From NCBI GenBank assembly GCA_009929055.1, contig SABI01000010.1, forward strand, positions 1 to 22,364: DNA of 22,364 bases, written 5' to 3'. This document shows positions 1-7,117 of this stretch, in pieces; the first letter of the stretch is position 1; every line of letters begins with the position of its first letter. Position numbers and translations under genes: made by a program. The DNA is from Spirochaetia bacterium. GTDB lineage: Bacteria; Spirochaetota; Spirochaetia; Sphaerochaetales; Sphaerochaetaceae. Under the pieces are notes generated by a model. That model was given only the letters and a program-made list of their open reading frames with translations, ran no database searches and was not told where the DNA came from.

Positions 1-2
1 AT

Positions 3-722
3 ATTATCTCTCGAACAATTTATCCACTTCAGAAAGCTATAGAAGATTTTCAACTCGATGAATTAATAAAAAGAGAGTTACTAACTCCAGATAAATTAAC
101 GAAAAATAATACTATTATTGTTGATAAGAAGGAAGTAAGTCTTTCCCAATATGTATCAGGGATCGAGAATTCAAAGATAATTAAGAAGGCTGCAGAATCT
201 AGATTATTATTGTTTCTTAGTAATTTCTCTTGTTCAAGAAATCAGGATGTTCAAAACTTCATCACAACAAATGATAAGTGTATTTCTTTTGAAAAAATGA
301 ATCGCTCTAGAACCTATCTTATTTTGAATGAGAAAAACGAGATATTGGGGTATTTTCCTTTGGCGTTGAAAACCCTTTTTGCACAGAAAAAAAGGGTAAA
401 AGGGTCGATAAGAAGAAAAATTAATCCTGGTAAAAGTATTTCATCAATAGCAACTGATTTGGAATACTATAATGTATATCTTATTGGTCAAATTGGGAGA
501 AATGATTCATTCACAAACAAAGATCTTAGTTTAGCAGACATCTTAAGTGAAATTTACCCAATATTTGCAGAAGTGCAAACTAGAGTTGGTGGCTCTTCTA
601 TTTTAATAGAAGTTGATAATAACGAAAGATTAATTGACCTTTATCAGAAACATGGTTTTACATCTTTGGGCAGCGATCAAGAAGCTCTTAGTCAACTTCT
701 TATACTACTTAATGCGATCTGA
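3..722 (+). CDS. GNAT-like N-acetyltransferase, C-terminal part (5' end outside window)
   Basis: The frame is open from base 3 to the TGA at 720-722 (239 codons) and has no ATG or GTG, so the gene very likely begins upstream of the window. The C-terminal ~170 residues resemble a GNAT acetyltransferase family common in accessory regions of Firmicutes: an opening FSCSRNQDVQNF, a buried strand with ILGYFPLALK, the segment YLIGQIGRND where acetyl-CoA would bind, and VGGSSILIEVDNN followed by LYQKHGF. The ~69 residues before this (ending AAESRLLLFLSNF) are not recognised. A TTG at 210 could start the bare GNAT domain, but no SD site stands at a useful distance. The substrate is unknown. The family call rests on pattern memory and is moderate; coding status is strong. 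Confidence 0.72.
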   Translation: MISRTIYPLQKAIEDFQLDELIKRELLTPDKLTKNNTIIVDKKEVSLSQYVSGIENSKIIKKAAESRLLLFLSNFSCSRNQDVQNFITTNDKCISFEKMNRSRTYLILNEKNEILGYFPLALKTLFAQKKRVKGSIRRKINPGKSISSIATDLEYYNVYLIGQIGRNDSFTNKDLSLADILSEIYPIFAEVQTRVGGSSILIEVDNNERLIDLYQKHGFTSLGSDQEALSQLLILLNAI

Positions 723-741
723 TCTATTCTACTAGTCCTGA

Positions 742-775
742 TTCGTCTTTGGCGCCAAAAAACTACCAAGACGAA
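742..775 (+). terminator. Possible terminator of the GNAT gene
   Basis: TTCGTCTT (742-749) pairs perfectly with AAGACGAA (768-775). GG at 751-752 can add two pairs with CC at 766-767 if one T is bulged. The right arm is followed by GATTTTG, a short T-run. It begins 19 nt after the stop codon. The T-tract is weak, so termination is plausible rather than certain. Confidence 0.5.
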
Positions 776-793
776 GATTTTGCCCCTGAGTTT

Positions 794-824
794 ATAGATA
801 ACCGGAGCTTGATTCTTTATCTAT
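794..824. repeat. 8-bp inverted repeat
   Basis: ATAGATAA (794-801) and TTATCTAT (817-824) form a perfect 8-bp inverted repeat around a 15-nt loop. It is AT-only apart from one G-C pair and has no T-tail on the plus strand. Its role is unknown; it could be part of a bidirectional end region between the convergent genes. Confidence 0.4.
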
Positions 825-1027
825 CTCAATCGTCATCCTGCCACTGATGCACTCTCCAAATACCCAAACTAATAAATATTTGCTTATAATCTTAATGGTT
901 TGAATTTTATAGTTATAACCCCACTAGCAACCCATATATGAGCCGTCTCTTTTTCAGTTCCCTTTCTCCCATCTTAGGCATATATTCTCTATGGTCATTG
1001 AATGAGTCCTTGTTAAAGAGAAGATAA

Positions 1028-3544
1028 TCATCCTTTAATAACTATATTCACTAATTTATCAGGAATAACGATTGTTTTAATGATGGTTTTCCCTTCCACT
1101 AATTCAATGATTCTTTCCAAATTCATTGCCTGTTTTAAAATAGTCTCTTTGTCTAATCCGATTGCTTGTTCAAAACGAGCTCTTAACTTCCCATTCACTT
1201 GAACAACTATTTCAACAGTATCATCTATAGTGAGTTTTTCATCATACTCTGGCCAACTTTGTGTTGATGCAGATGGAGTATGTCCTGCTAAGGCCCAAAG
1301 TTCTTCACTAAGATGAGGAACATACGGGCTCAATAAGAGGATAAAGGGCTCCCATATAGAGCGAGGAAGAGATTCTTCCTTATAGAGTTCATTAACTAAA
1401 ATCATCATTTGACTAATAGCGGTATTAAAATCGAGGCTGTTTGTGTCATGCGTTACTTTCTTAATGGTCTTATGGAGAGTTTTTAATAACTCTTGGTTAG
1501 GAGCTTCTTCACTTAAGGTTTTTTCAGTTAAGCGCCACACCCTATCTAAGAATCGATATACACCCGATAATCCTGCAGTTGCCCATGGTTTAGAGACCTC
1601 TAATGGGCCCATAAACATTTCATAGACACGCATTGCATCTGCTCCAAAGTCTTTAATAATTTCATCAGGATTGATGACGTTCTTTAAACTTTTAGACATC
1701 TTGGCAATAACTCTCTCTAATGGAGCTTGGGTAGCTTTTTCAACGAAAGAGTCTGTAGAAATCTCTTCTACCATATCAGTTGGAACGAGGGTTTTGTCAG
1801 CTCTTTGGAAAGCAAAGGAAGTAATCATCCCTTGGTTTACCAGCCTTTGGAAAGGCTCTTTTTGTTCTACAAGGCCAATATCAAACAAGACTTTGTGCCA
1901 GAAGCGAGCATAGAGGAGATGGAGAACAGCGTGTTCAGCTCCACCAACATATAAATCAACAGGCATCCAATAATCTATCTTCTCCTTACTCGCAAGTTCC
2001 TTTGTATTATGAGGATCAAGGAAGCGGAGATAGTACCAACAAGAGCCCGCCCATTGAGGCATCGTATTTGTCTCTCTCTTAGCTTTTCCACCACAAACAG
2101 GACATGTGGTATTCACCCACTCCTCTATTGTCGCTAAAGGAGATTCTCCTGTCCCACTAGTGGTATAGGATTCTACTTCAGGGAGGGTGAGGGGAAGCTC
2201 CGAAACTGGTACTGGAACAGTTCCACAGGTAGGGCAGTGGACAAGAGGGATAGGTTCTCCCCAATATCTTTGTCTTGAAAAGACCCAGTCCCTTAATTTA
2301 TAGTTAGTACTTTTTTTACCAATACCGCTAGATTCTAAATAGGCGTTCATCGTATCGATACCGGTTTGTTTATCAAGGCCATCTAAAAAGTCAGAATTTA
2401 CATGGATTCCATCTCCTGTAAAAGCTTCAAGGTTGACATCTACATCACTCTTTAACACTTCTACAATTGGAAGATTAAATTTCTTTGCAAACTCCCAGTC
2501 TCTTGTGTCGTGAGCAGGAACTGCCATAATAGCCCCTGTTCCATAGGAAGCGAGGACATAATCGGCAACCCAAATTGGAATTTTTTTATTATTAACAGGA
2601 TTGATTGCGTAAGAGCCGGTAAACACACCAGTTTTATCTTTAGCTAAATCAGTTCTTTCTAAATCAGATTTATGGGATGCTTGGTGGATGTACTGGCCTA
2701 CTACTTCTTTTTGCTCTTCTGTTGTGAGAGAATCAACTAGTCTGTGTTCTGGAGAAATAACCATATATGTTGCCCCAAAAAGGGTGTCACTACGAGTAGT
2801 GTAGACTTCAAGGACTTCATCAGAATGGTCAATCTTAAAAGTGACACTTGCCCCTTCACTTTTACCAATCCAGTTCTTTTGCATTGCTTTTATAGAATCT
2901 GACCAGTCGAGGGTATCGAGGTCTTCTAATAGCCGCTCTGCATATTCAGTAATTTTTAACATCCACTGACGAATATTCTTTTTTGTTACAATAGTACCAC
3001 AACGCTCACATTTTCCATCTTTTACCTCTTCATTAGCAATTCCAGTTAGACAATCTGGGCACCAGTTGATTGGGGTAACAGCTTCATATGCTAGATTTCT
3101 TTCATAGAGTTTAAGGAAAATCCATTGAGTCCATTTGTAGTATTCTTCAGTATGGGTAGAAATTTCTCTCGACCAATCATAACTAAAGCCAAGTCTTTTA
3201 ATTTGCTTCCTAAAGTTCTCAATATTTGCTTCGGTAGTTGTCCTTGGGTGAGTTCCTGTTTTAATTGCATAGTTTTCAGCAGGGAGGCCAAATGAGTCAA
3301 ATCCCATTGGGTGGAGGACATTGTAGCCATTCATTCGTAAATAGCGACAATATATATCTGTTGCTGTATACCCTTCTGGATGTCCTACATGGAGGCCAGC
3401 TCCTGATGGATAGGGGAACATGTCGAGGACATAGACTCTCTTGTCTAAGGGAACAGAGGGATCTTCATGTACACGAAAACTTTCTGTGTCTTCCCAAAAT
3501 TTCTGCCATTTTAATTCAATTTTTTCAAACGGATAACTACTCAT
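1028..3544 (-). CDS. leuS: Leucyl-tRNA synthetase
   Basis: Class I aminoacyl-tRNA synthetase that charges tRNA-Leu in the cytoplasm. The 838 residues match the usual bacterial length. The N-terminus SSYPFEKIELKWQKFW is the typical LeuRS opening, so the start at 3544 is right. The HIGH-type signature is HVGH (residues 52-55), within YPSGAGLHVGHPEGYTATD. The editing (CP1) domain shows TRSDTLFGATYMV and GTGAIMAVPAHDTRDWEF. Cysteine pairs CPDC...CERC, CPTC and CPVC are those seen in LeuRS zinc and leucine-specific segments. KMSKS is at 615-619. The gene lies 48 bp downstream of the CorC-like gene on the same strand but has its own strong promoter. No SD site precedes the ATG, and the -10 box ends 6 nt before it, so the mRNA is predicted to be leaderless. 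Confidence 0.97.
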   Translation of the reverse strand: MSSYPFEKIELKWQKFWEDTESFRVHEDPSVPLDKRVYVLDMFPYPSGAGLHVGHPEGYTATDIYCRYLRMNGYNVLHPMGFDSFGLPAENYAIKTGTHPRTTTEANIENFRKQIKRLGFSYDWSREISTHTEEYYKWTQWIFLKLYERNLAYEAVTPINWCPDCLTGIANEEVKDGKCERCGTIVTKKNIRQWMLKITEYAERLLEDLDTLDWSDSIKAMQKNWIGKSEGASVTFKIDHSDEVLEVYTTRSDTLFGATYMVISPEHRLVDSLTTEEQKEVVGQYIHQASHKSDLERTDLAKDKTGVFTGSYAINPVNNKKIPIWVADYVLASYGTGAIMAVPAHDTRDWEFAKKFNLPIVEVLKSDVDVNLEAFTGDGIHVNSDFLDGLDKQTGIDTMNAYLESSGIGKKSTNYKLRDWVFSRQRYWGEPIPLVHCPTCGTVPVPVSELPLTLPEVESYTTSGTGESPLATIEEWVNTTCPVCGGKAKRETNTMPQWAGSCWYYLRFLDPHNTKELASKEKIDYWMPVDLYVGGAEHAVLHLLYARFWHKVLFDIGLVEQKEPFQRLVNQGMITSFAFQRADKTLVPTDMVEEISTDSFVEKATQAPLERVIAKMSKSLKNVINPDEIIKDFGADAMRVYEMFMGPLEVSKPWATAGLSGVYRFLDRVWRLTEKTLSEEAPNQELLKTLHKTIKKVTHDTNSLDFNTAISQMMILVNELYKEESLPRSIWEPFILLLSPYVPHLSEELWALAGHTPSASTQSWPEYDEKLTIDDTVEIVVQVNGKLRARFEQAIGLDKETILKQAMNLERIIELVEGKTIIKTIVIPDKLVNIVIKG

Positions 3545-3550
3545 GCCGGA

Positions 3551-3579
3551 ATCATACCTAGGAGCCTTAAAGGTGTCAA
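3551..3579 (-). promoter_or_regulatory. leuS promoter, predicted leaderless
   Basis: On the minus strand TTGACA (3579-3574) is followed after exactly 17 bp by TATGAT (3556-3551). The first hexamer is perfect and the second matches consensus in 5 of 6. Only TCCGGC lies between the -10 box and the leuS ATG, so transcription should begin at or next to the A of the start codon (3544). Confidence 0.8.
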
Positions 3580-3592
3580 TGCAACGGCATAT

Positions 3593-4846
3593 TTAAGTTG
3601 CTTGTTGGCTCATATTAAGGGCTAATCTTACATCTTCAACCCTTTTTTTGTTCATTTTTATAATGGTAAATGTTCCAAAACTAAGCTCTAACTCCTCACC
3701 AGGGACTGGAATTGTCCCAAGTTGTTCAATTAAGAACCCTGCAAGAGTCTTAGAGAGGTCATGCCCACTTAAATGAAGGTCTAATCTGTCACTAATTTCT
3801 TGCAAAGAAGTATCTGCTTTAATGAGATATACCCCTTCTTGTTCAGGTTGTATTCTTAATGGATGACCAATTTCGTGCTCATCATAAATTTCACCAAAGA
3901 GCTGCTCAATGATATCTTCTAACGTGACAACTCCACTTAAACCACCATATTCATCAAGAACTATAGCAATTTGAAGTTTATTCTGTTGAAACTGAAAGAG
4001 CATATCATCTACCTTACGAGTTTCAGGGACATATAAGGGGGTGTGTTGGAAAGAGAGAAGTTGTTCACCGCTTTTGCCTTGAATTTCAGCCAACAGTAAA
4101 TCTCTAATCAATACAACACCAACAATATTTTCTGGACTTTCGTTATAAATAGGAATTCTTGAGTATCCACTTTGAATAATTGGATTATACGCCTCTTTAA
4201 GGGTAAGGGTGTCAGAGAGACTAAATACATCAGTTCTGTGAGTCATCACACTCTTTACAGGTGCTTCACTAAAGTGTAGGACTCTCTGCACAAGAGAAGT
4301 CTCATACTCATCTACAATCCCTTCGTTTTCAGCTACATCAACAACGTGCATTAAAGAGTCGAGTGATAAAGAACCCTCTTTTTCGTGATTAAACATAGAA
4401 GTAATTAATGAAGCAACCCAACGAATAGCCATGATTAGTGGATAGAGGATTATTGTTAACCCTTTAATTGGGTAGGAGGAGAAACGGGCAAATCTCATAT
4501 TATAGGTAATTGCTAATTGTTTAGGAACAATTTCACCAAATATTAGGATAAGGAGGGTAAGAACTCCAGTAGCAATACTAATTGCCTTATTTCCCCATAC
4601 AGAGAGGGCTAAGGTCGTTGTAAGGGCAGAGGCACTTAAATTTACGATATTGTTTCCAATAAGGATGGTGGTAAGGAGTAAGTCAGGAGTATTCGCTAGA
4701 TTTCCAGCAAGAATACTTCTCCTTCTCTCATCGGTTTCAAGCATCCTTATTTGCAAGAACGACAGTGAAGTAAAGGCTGTCTCTGCAGAACTGAAAAATG
4801 CTGATAACACTAATAATAGGACAATAATAAGAATATGAAGGGTCAT
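3593..4846 (-). CDS. CNNM/CorC (TlyC-like) family membrane protein with CBS domains
   Basis: Integral membrane protein of the HlyC/CorC/CNNM family, associated with divalent-cation (Mg/Co) transport or homeostasis. Some spirochaete members were called haemolysins (TlyC). The 417 residues show the full order: an N-terminal membrane domain (about 1-160) opening with SAFFSSAETAFTSLS and containing GEIVPKQLA; two CBS motifs (about 190-315) with SGYSRIPIYNE and AIVLDEYGGLSGVVTLEDI; and a C-terminal CorC-associated domain ending FGTFTIIKMNKKRVEDVRL. The SD is GGAAGG just before ATG 4846. It lies 124 bp downstream of the yhhN-like gene and 48 bp upstream of leuS on the same strand, with its own promoter. 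The family is certain; the transported ion and any haemolytic role are not. Confidence 0.93.
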   Translation of the reverse strand: MTLHILIIVLLLVLSAFFSSAETAFTSLSFLQIRMLETDERRRSILAGNLANTPDLLLTTILIGNNIVNLSASALTTTLALSVWGNKAISIATGVLTLLILIFGEIVPKQLAITYNMRFARFSSYPIKGLTIILYPLIMAIRWVASLITSMFNHEKEGSLSLDSLMHVVDVAENEGIVDEYETSLVQRVLHFSEAPVKSVMTHRTDVFSLSDTLTLKEAYNPIIQSGYSRIPIYNESPENIVGVVLIRDLLLAEIQGKSGEQLLSFQHTPLYVPETRKVDDMLFQFQQNKLQIAIVLDEYGGLSGVVTLEDIIEQLFGEIYDEHEIGHPLRIQPEQEGVYLIKADTSLQEISDRLDLHLSGHDLSKTLAGFLIEQLGTIPVPGEELELSFGTFTIIKMNKKRVEDVRLALNMSQQAT

Positions 4847-4899
4847 GAGGGCCTTCCTTTACTCTTATTAGAGTTCCTTAAGTACATTTGTTTTTTTTG

Positions 4900-4964
4900 C
4901 GATAAAGGGTCTTCCATAGAGCATTACTATACACAACTTCTCTTCATATTTGCAACCTTTATCG
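4900..4964. repeat. 9-bp inverted repeat flanking the CorC-like gene's promoter
   Basis: CGATAAAGG (4900-4908) and CCTTTATCG (4956-4964) are exact inverted copies 47 bp apart. One arm touches the -35 box on its upstream side; the other lies in the start of the transcribed leader. It may be a split operator or chance. Confidence 0.45.
4926..4955 (-). promoter_or_regulatory. Promoter of the CorC-like gene (TTGCAA-18-TATAGT)
   Basis: On the minus strand TTGCAA (4955-4950) and TATAGT (4931-4926) are 18 bp apart. A start near 4919 would give a leader of about 72 nt with an SD at its end. The same two hexamers occur upstream of nrdJ and of the pyruvate oxidoreductase. Confidence 0.65.
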
Positions 4965-4970
4965 TCACCC

Positions 4971-5627
4971 CTAGATAAGAACAAATCCAATAATAAGAAG
5001 AAATTGGGCAACAATATAGGTGCTCATTACTGCTAATTCATACTTTTTATTATTATAAATAATTTGCTTTGCAATGAGAAAGTCAGAAAAAAGGAAGAAC
5101 AAAGCCCCAGAAAATATAACCAAAGAGGCTATTGTTTGGTAGGTTAACAAGAAAATGAAAGAAGAAGTAGCCATAATCGTAATAATTAAGGCATAGATGA
5201 ATATAAGTGGAGTAAGAGTATGACCCATAGGGTGAAGGATCTTTATATAAAATAAGGCAAGAATAATTGAAGTTCCTAGAAAAGGGAAAAAGATAAGAAG
5301 AAAAGGGGCTTCTTGGGGAAATATATAAAGAGTGTAGAGAATATGAGAAAGGGCAAACGCGAGAATAGAAACTTTTTGAGACACACCTGGTTTTTTATCA
5401 GCAATAAACAATCCAACATCACCAAAGAATGAGAGTCCTAATGCACCTACAATAAAAGGGGAAGCAAAAGGGACTAATACAACATAAGAAAAAAGGAGAC
5501 TAGGCATAAGTAAAGCTTTACTCACCCCTTTTCTTATTGAATTATTTCCCATTAGGGAAAAGAGGTGGAAAAAACTCATTGAGAGAAATAAAATAAAAGA
5601 GAAAATTTTGTATCCTTGACTATCCAT
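4971..5627 (-). CDS. YhhN/TMEM86 family membrane protein (putative lysoplasmalogenase)
   Basis: A 218-residue, highly hydrophobic protein with about seven to eight predicted membrane segments. Family marks are visible: LGLSFFGDVGLF (about 65-76), FALSHILYTLYIF, YALIITIMATSSF, GALFFLFSDFLIAKQ and the C-terminal STYIVAQFLLIIGF. Mammalian and some bacterial YhhN/TMEM86 proteins hydrolyse the vinyl-ether bond of lysoplasmalogens. Plasmalogens are largely restricted to anaerobes among bacteria, which fits the rest of the window, but the substrate here is inferred. The SD is AAGGA, 8 nt before ATG 5627. It is divergent from the photolyase gene, with only 40 bp between start codons. I found no convincing promoter for it. 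Confidence 0.85.
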   Translation of the reverse strand: MDSQGYKIFSFILFLSMSFFHLFSLMGNNSIRKGVSKALLMPSLLFSYVVLVPFASPFIVGALGLSFFGDVGLFIADKKPGVSQKVSILAFALSHILYTLYIFPQEAPFLLIFFPFLGTSIILALFYIKILHPMGHTLTPLIFIYALIITIMATSSFIFLLTYQTIASLVIFSGALFFLFSDFLIAKQIIYNNKKYELAVMSTYIVAQFLLIIGFVLI

Positions 5628-5644
5628 ATTTGCTATCCTTTAAT
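5616..5644 (+). promoter_or_regulatory. Photolyase promoter, overlapping the yhhN-like start
   Basis: TTGACT (5616-5621) and TTTAAT (5639-5644) are exactly 17 bp apart, each one mismatch from consensus. Transcription near 5651 would give a leader of about 17 nt carrying the SD AGAGG (5655-5659). The -35 box lies inside the first codons of the divergent yhhN-like gene, so the two starts probably interfere. Confidence 0.65.
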
Positions 5645-5667
5645 GACAAAGATGAGAGGCTAAATAA

Positions 5668-7065
5668 ATGATTGAACAACAACGTATTTCCCAATTGAAT
5701 GAAAAAGAGGTACAAAAAGAAAATTCTTACGTTCTCTACTGGATGCAAGGGGCTGCTCGCCTCCGATTCAACCACGCCCTTCTTTATGCTAATGAACTCT
5801 CTCAACAATTAAATAAACCACTAGTTGTCTACTTTGGTGTTACCGATGATTATCCTGAAGCTTCAATTCGTCACTACCATTTTATGATACAAGGTATTCA
5901 AGAAGTATACCAATCATTCTTTCAACAAAATATTAGAATGGTAATAGCTCATACCGATGTAGCTAAAGGGGCAATACGAGCTTCTTGTGATGCTGTTGCT
6001 GTAGTTACTGACGCTGCCTATGTTCGTCATGAAAGAGAATGGAGAGAATTTGTTGCCTCTTCCATTGCAGCCCCCCTTATCATGGTTGAATCAAATCTTG
6101 TTGTCCCAATACGGGAAGCTTCTTTCAAAGAAGAGTATTCTGCTGCAACTTTGAGAAGAAAAATTGAGCCACAGATCTCTTTTTGGGCAAAAGAAGTTCC
6201 CCCTCTGGAGTATGAAGGAGAGTATTATAATGGGCCATTTTGTTTAGAAGATATATATGATAAAGATATTGATATCTTGATGAATCATCTCAATATCGAC
6301 AAATCTATCCCTATAGTAAAAAATAAGAGGGGAGGAGAAACTGAAGCACGAAAAACTCTTGATTACTTTATCGAACACCACCTTGATGGCTACTCAACTA
6401 AGAGAAATGACCCTTTAAATACCTATTATTCTGAACTAAGTCCCTTTCTCCATTATGGACAGATATCTCCTATAGAAATATATCTAGAAGTAAACAACAC
6501 AGCTATCCCTGATAAATTAGATTTTATTGAACAGCTTGTTGTGAGAAGAGAGCTTGCTTTTAATTTTGTCTTCTATAATCCCCACTATGATAGTTTTGAT
6601 GGGCTTCCTTCTTGGGCAAAAGAGACGTTGTTGCGCCACAGCGGGGATGCAAGAGAATATAGCTATTCATTTGAAGAGCTGAAAGAAGGACAAACTCATG
6701 ATGTTTTTTGGAATGCAGCACAAGCTCAATTGAGAGAGTGTGGCACAATGCATAACTATATGAGAATGTATTGGGGAAAGAAAATCTTAGAGTGGACAAG
6801 CGAGCCAAGAAAAGGGTATGAAATAGCCCTCTCTCTTAACAATCTCTATCAACTTGATGGAAGAGACCCGAATGGGTTTACTGGAGTTGCTTGGTGTTTT
6901 GGTAAGCATGACAGACCGTGGGGAGAAAGACCAATATTTGGCCTTATTCGCTATATGAATGATAAAGGATTGATGAGGAAGTTTGATATGAAGCATTATG
7001 TAGAGCATATTGAAAAAACATGTAATATTACTCTTCAAAGAGAGCGACAAGGGCAATTATTTTGA
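5668..7065 (+). CDS. phr: Class II cyclobutane pyrimidine dimer photolyase
   Basis: Light-driven, FAD-dependent repair of cyclobutane pyrimidine dimers in DNA. The 465 residues match class II photolyases in length and pattern. YVLYWMQGAARLRFNHALL (residues 21-39) opens the N-terminal domain. The FAD/DNA-binding C-terminal half has ECGTMHNYMRMYWGKKILEW and then DGRDPNG (397-403), followed by GVAWCFGKHDRPWGERPIFG and RKFD. The conserved aromatic and basic residues of these motifs are in place and nothing looks broken. The SD AGAGG lies 8 nt before ATG 5668. It is divergent from the yhhN-like gene and upstream of the topoisomerase operon, which has its own promoter. A photolyase in an otherwise anaerobe-like gene set implies exposure to light and UV at some stage; that is inference. 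Confidence 0.95.
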   Translation: MIEQQRISQLNEKEVQKENSYVLYWMQGAARLRFNHALLYANELSQQLNKPLVVYFGVTDDYPEASIRHYHFMIQGIQEVYQSFFQQNIRMVIAHTDVAKGAIRASCDAVAVVTDAAYVRHEREWREFVASSIAAPLIMVESNLVVPIREASFKEEYSAATLRRKIEPQISFWAKEVPPLEYEGEYYNGPFCLEDIYDKDIDILMNHLNIDKSIPIVKNKRGGETEARKTLDYFIEHHLDGYSTKRNDPLNTYYSELSPFLHYGQISPIEIYLEVNNTAIPDKLDFIEQLVVRRELAFNFVFYNPHYDSFDGLPSWAKETLLRHSGDAREYSYSFEELKEGQTHDVFWNAAQAQLRECGTMHNYMRMYWGKKILEWTSEPRKGYEIALSLNNLYQLDGRDPNGFTGVAWCFGKHDRPWGERPIFGLIRYMNDKGLMRKFDMKHYVEHIEKTCNITLQRERQGQLF

Positions 7066-7068
7066 GAA

Positions 7069-7093
7069 TTCAAATGAGCCTTTCCAATTTGAA
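7069..7093. repeat. 7-bp inverted repeat after photolyase stop, around the parE -35 region
   Basis: TTCAAAT (7069-7075) and ATTTGAA (7087-7093) pair perfectly around an 11-nt loop that contains the putative parE -35 box TTTCCA (7081-7086). It starts 4 nt after the photolyase stop. The plus strand continues with A's rather than T's, so it is not a standard terminator; an operator is equally possible. Confidence 0.45.
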
Positions 7094-7109
7094 AAAAAGT
7101 GTATATAAT
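7081..7109 (+). promoter_or_regulatory. parE promoter, predicted leaderless or nearly so
   Basis: A perfect TATAAT (7104-7109) ends 8 nt before the parE ATG at 7118. A weak -35 TTTCCA (7081-7086, four of six) is exactly 17 bp upstream. Initiation would fall at 7115-7118, at or within 3 nt of the start codon. Confidence 0.65.
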
Positions 7110-7117
7110 AGGTAATC

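Larger units (their letters stand above)
723..1027. other. 305-bp non-coding region between GNAT gene and leuS 3' end
   Basis: The region separates the plus-strand GNAT gene from the 3' end of minus-strand leuS, so it is a convergent spacer. I find no convincing reading frame, tRNA or promoter. It contains two stem-loops, listed separately (742-775 and 794-824). The rest is AT-rich and unremarkable. No clear U-tailed terminator for leuS was found on the minus strand. Confidence 0.6.

Noticed and set aside
210..212. TTG as the start of the GNAT gene
   Set aside because: No SD site at proper distance, and the frame is open to the window edge, so the gene more likely begins outside.
3545..3592. 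T-box or other leader regulator upstream of leuS
   Set aside because: Only 48 bp separate the genes, no T-box sequence is present, and the promoter places the transcript start at the ATG.
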